From: Dioscorea cayenensis subsp. rotundata
Lineage: Eukaryota; Streptophyta; Magnoliopsida; Dioscoreales; Dioscoreaceae
DNA: 64,000 nt
Direction: 5' to 3'
Assembly (NCBI RefSeq): GCF_009730915.1
Contig: NC_052474.1
Location: 1,213,501-1,277,500, forward strand
Under the pieces are notes generated by a model. That model was given only the letters and a program-made list of their open reading frames with translations. It did no database searches and was not told where the DNA came from. Position numbers and translations under genes: made by a program. Every line of letters begins with the position of its first letter. Position 1 is the stretch's first letter. Shown piece by piece: positions 61,115 to 64,000 of this stretch.

Positions 61115-62422
61115 TGACATATTTTCAGAACCGCTGTTTAAGAACTCTGAGCCATTTCTGAATGACAACTATGGTATATTTCCGACGAGGAATTTTGAGA
61201 AGTTGCCCTTGTTGTTGTCGCATAGCAATTTCGCATCTTGTGAGGATTTGAGTGGTGTTGGCTCGCTGAATGGAACTTGCTTGCTAAATTCAAGCTTGCA
61301 GTTGGTTAATGACCTTCTCATACTAGGAACAGGAAGCCTTGAGATTGCTCCAGATGTTTTAATCACATGTCCTGTCAAAGGCTGCTTAATATCTTTTAAT
61401 ATATCGGGCAATGTTAAAATTGGTTCACATGCTGCTGTAGTTGCCGGCTCTGTAGTTTTCGATGTGGCCAATCTTACGTTGGATTATCACTCAATCATAA
61501 ATACGACAGCTTTAGGTGGGGCACCACCATCACAAACTAGTGGCACTCCAAGTTTGTATGACGGAGCTGGTGGAGGGCATGGTGGCCGTGGCGCTTCTTG
61601 TCTGAAAAGTAACAAGACTAACTGGGGAGGGGATGTTTATGCCTGGTCATCTTTGTCTGATCCATGGAGTTATGGGAGCAAAGGTGGCAGTACTTCTGCT
61701 GAAAAGCAGTATGGAGGGGATGGGGGAGGTCGTGTATTGCTCAAAGTGAAAGATACTTTGCAGGCAGATGGATTTGTAGCCGCAGAAGGTGGCAATGGTG
61801 GTTTGAATGGAGGTGGTGGATCTGGTGGGAGTATCATGGTCCATGCTTTCAAATTGTGAGTATATTAATCACTCCCTTCTATTTTCCTTATTGGTCATAA
61901 TTTCTGATTTTTCGGTTGTGGTTTGTTTCTATCATTATATCCTTGATGTTGTGTGTATTTATAAGCATATCTTTGTTATGCTTTCAAAGTGACCCATATC
62001 CTCATTTGTTTTGGAAAGCCCCTTTGCTTGCTTTTGTGTTGACCATAGAATAATTGAGACTAGATTTTGCCTGAATGTTTTCCTCTTGTAAGGATTTACT
62101 ACTTTAGCCATACTTTGTTGCTTAAAAAGTTTCATATGAAACCTTCTTTTAGTAATCAGATTGAATAGTGCTGACAATGTTGTTTTGGAAGTTGGAACCT
62201 TTCAGTTGATTTTGAGAAATTTTAATGAGCTGTGGCATCTGCTTTTAACTTTAGAAAGGTTGATTTTTTTATGTATTTCTTTTTAATTATTATTGTAAAC
62301 AATCTTTAGGAAAGGCAATGGTACAATCAGTGCTGCTGGTGGGAGTGGGTGGGGTGGAGGTGGAGGTGGGAGGGTATCTTGGGAGTGTTACAGCATACAA
62401 GATGTGAAGATCACTGTCCATG
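61020..62422 (+). CDS. Large glycine-rich secretory-pathway protein (At4g32920/At5g47020-like), 5' part
   Basis: Exon 61020-61855, then exon 62310-62422 (phase closes as LKGNG). The gene continues past the window. The start codon gives MHPERTNGYLFWVLLSVYVF plus MLLLGFG, a hydrophobic signal peptide or anchor. Next come CSDDDIFSEPLF, an extracellular-like domain with paired cysteines (SCEDLSGVGSLNGTC and TCPVKGC), several N-glycosylation sequons, and Gly-rich segments: GGAPPSQTSGTP, GAGGGHGGRGASC, GGDGGGRVLLKVKD, GGNGGLNGGGGSGGSI and GWGGGGGGRVS. This order matches the N terminus of a ~1,400-residue plant family of unknown function predicted to be secreted or cell-surface. Only about a fifth of it is in the window. 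The function is unknown. Confidence 0.88.
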
Positions 62423-62700
62423 GTTTGTACCTACCATATATGTTTAGAAGTGCATTAATCTCTTTCTGATGAATTAAACTGAATCATGCCAGCTTGTATT
62501 TTGTGTGCATGCGTGTGTATAATTTCTATTTGTTTTGCTGTTGTCGTCATTGTAACCTTTTATCCTTTCAGAATTATAGGCTACTTGTGTCAGGATATGA
62601 ACATCTGAATCTTCCTATGTAGTCTGACTGTGTTAGCTTTATGTAGCTCTTGCATGTTGTGAGAAACTTAGTTTTCTTTAAGGAGACAATCAGTGTAGAA

Positions 62701-63560
62701 AGGTGCTCGCCTAGGCGCTCAGGCGAGGCGAGGCCTTAGCGCCTCAACATCCTCAGGACGAGGAACCTTCAATGAGGCGAGCGCTTTTTGCCGGGCATCA
62801 GGCATAAATAAGGCGTGCCTTTCTTTCTTTCTTTCTTTATTTTCTTCTTTTTTCTTTTACTGTCTACCTTATATGTAATGCTTTCAATTAGTGTTAATTG
62901 GAATTTTAAAAAGGCGCACTTACTAACAAGGAAGAAAATTAAATTTAGGGAAGAAAAACTAGGTGATTTTAAAAAAGCACGCTTACTAATAAGGAAGGAA
63001 ATAAGTTCAAGAGAGAAAAATTAGGCGATTTTAGGAAGACACGCCTACTAATAAAGATAAATAAATCTAGGGAAGAAAACTATGTGATTTAAAAAAAAAA
63101 GCACTTGCTAATAAGGAATGAAATAAATTTAGGGGAGAAAAATTAGGTGATTTAAGTGTACAACTGGTATTTTTTAAAAAATAATGAGTAAATTATGGAA
63201 TTAATTAATTAATTAGAGGAAATTAAAGAAGCAACAAAAGTTGCACTCTAAATCTATTGATGGAATTGAAGCTAATTCAGATGATGAGGATGATGATATT
63301 GTAGAATTAGATGATTTATAATGATAGAATTTACACTCTAAAAGGTTGAGTAGTTCTAGACTTCTAGGAAGTGTTTTGCTTGGCTTTATAATATGCTTTG
63401 TTTAACTTTATGTTTTGTTTTACTTGACTTAAATTATTCCAATCTATATAAATTATATATTAAATAACGCTTTACTTCGCTTGGGCGTGCGCCTTTCGTG
63501 GCACCTTTCGCCTCGGGCAATAAAAAGTCTTGGTGGCGTAAGGGCGCCTAGCGCTTTTAA
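62701..63560. mobile_element. Non-autonomous hAT-like element (GCGCCTAGGCG-type ends) in an intron
   Basis: The left end GGTGCTCGCCTAGGCGCTCAG, followed by a GGCGAGGCGAGGCC stretch, is matched in inverse by the right end TAAGGGCGCCTAGCGCTTTT (about 63539-63558) after CGCCTTTCGTGGCACC. These GC-rich CCTAGGCG termini are common in plant hAT-derived repeats. The interior is AT-rich. A segment at 63241-63320 (Asp-rich: EANSDDEDDDIVELDDL) resembles the acidic end of hAT transposases, suggesting internal deletion. No 8-bp target duplication was found. Confidence 0.55.
62911..63163. repeat. Four ~63-bp tandem units inside the hAT-like element
   Basis: Units begin at about 62911, 62974, 63037 and 63101. 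Each has GCAC(G)CTTACTAATAAGG, then a TTTAGGGAAGAAAAA-like part and AGGTGATTTTA. The spacing is close to 63 bp with substitutions only. The set is repeated in the second block at 63706-64000. Confidence 0.8.
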
Positions 63561-63705
63561 TTACACCGGTGATAATAGGGTATGGCCACAGAATAACAAC
63601 GTTTAGGTGCAAAGAGAACTCGAATTTTCTTTTGATGATTCTCTATTTTAGAATTGAGATCATCTATGTTTGTGTGAACTGCTATATTTTTTTACAGTTT
63701 TTTGA

Positions 63706-64000
63706 TGTAATGCTTTCAATTAGTGTTAATTGGAATTTTAAAAAGGCGCACTTACTAACAAGGAAGAAAATTAAATTTAGGGAAGAAAAACTAGGTGATT
63801 TTAAAAAAGCACGCTTACTAATAAGGAAGGAAATAAGTTCAAGAGAGAAAAATTAGGCGATTTTAGGAAGACACGCCTACTAATAAAGATAAATAAATCT
63901 AGGGAAGAAAACTATGTGATTTAAAAAAAAAAGCACTTGCTAATAAGGAATGAAATAAATTTAGGGGAAAAAAATTAGGTGATTTAAGTGTACAACTGGT
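63706..64000. repeat. Second, near-identical copy of the 295-bp block at 62874-63168
   Basis: ATGTAATGCTTTCAATTAGT begins both blocks. They then run in register for 295 bp to the window edge with one difference seen (GGGGAGAAA against GGGGAAAAA). The offset is 832 bp. The sequences upstream of the two starts differ. Confidence 0.9.

Larger units (their letters stand above)
62423..64000 (+). other. Intron of the glycine-rich gene, filled by repeats
   Basis: After the GT donor at 62423-62424, the rest of the window shows no further exon. It holds a short T-rich intron part, the hAT-like element, and the duplicated block described in the next entries. Confidence 0.6.

Noticed and set aside
62815-63024. 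Duplicated small open frames in the hAT-like element and its second block
   Set aside because: The frames arise from the 63-bp tandem units. The Lys-rich repeats are a by-product of the repeat, not a gene.
1-64000. CRISPR array or prokaryotic defence system
   Set aside because: Spliced plant genes fill the window. The tandem arrays have no conserved-repeat and unique-spacer pattern.

Overview
This is nuclear DNA from a flowering plant. It has short, well-bounded GT-AG introns, AT-rich intergenic DNA (one 1,000-base assembly gap at 4595-5594), and chloroplast and mitochondrial housekeeping proteins whose closest remembered relatives are Arabidopsis and rice genes. GC-rich first exons (trihelix gene, DAHP synthase, nuclear poly(A)-binding protein) next to otherwise AT-rich sequence would suit a non-grass monocot, but that assignment is a weak inference.

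Layout, left to right: 5' end of a TMEM135/Tim17-like gene (-); LIL3 light-harvesting-like protein (+); gap; trihelix transcription factor (+); nuclear poly(A)-binding protein (-); class II DAHP synthase (-); membrane-anchored cyclophilin-like protein (-); SnRK2 kinase (-); a LINE fossil; CBL1/CBL9-type calcium sensor (+); tubulin-folding cofactor A (-); PPR protein related to At1g03100 (+); GT77-type glycosyltransferase (-); COX23-like twin CX9C protein (-); a divergent pair of SKP1-like genes; 26S proteasome subunit RPN1 (-, 25 coding exons); chloroplast CPN10 (-); about 4 kb of repeats and duplicated intergenic DNA; and the 5' half of a large glycine-rich secretory-pathway protein (+) that runs off the right edge. 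I reconstructed exon structures by hand. The spliced frames close for every gene except LIL3 and SnRK2.

The genes do not form a pathway. They are mostly single-copy housekeeping functions: shikimate pathway, chlorophyll biosynthesis, proteasome, chaperonin, tubulin folding, RNA processing, calcium and ABA-type signalling. Three gene pairs are divergent and may share promoters: TMEM135-like/LIL3, TFCA/PPR and the SKP1 pair.

The most unusual features are these. An 11-copy, ~247-bp tandem array with a higher-order A-B-C-B arrangement lies in the leader intron of the glycine-rich gene. Apparent single-base insertions in LIL3 and SnRK2, together with variation at CAG/CTG sites in the array, point to residual consensus errors. 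The CBL1 promoter carries an 18-bp palindrome with a CRE/TGA-type core and a second core 33 bp away. A ~1.1-kb degenerate duplication is built from ~86-bp ACGT-containing repeats. A hAT-like element in an intron has a nearly identical 295-bp block repeated at the window edge. I saw no CRISPR array, no convincing tRNA or rRNA gene and no recognisable retrovirus-like element.
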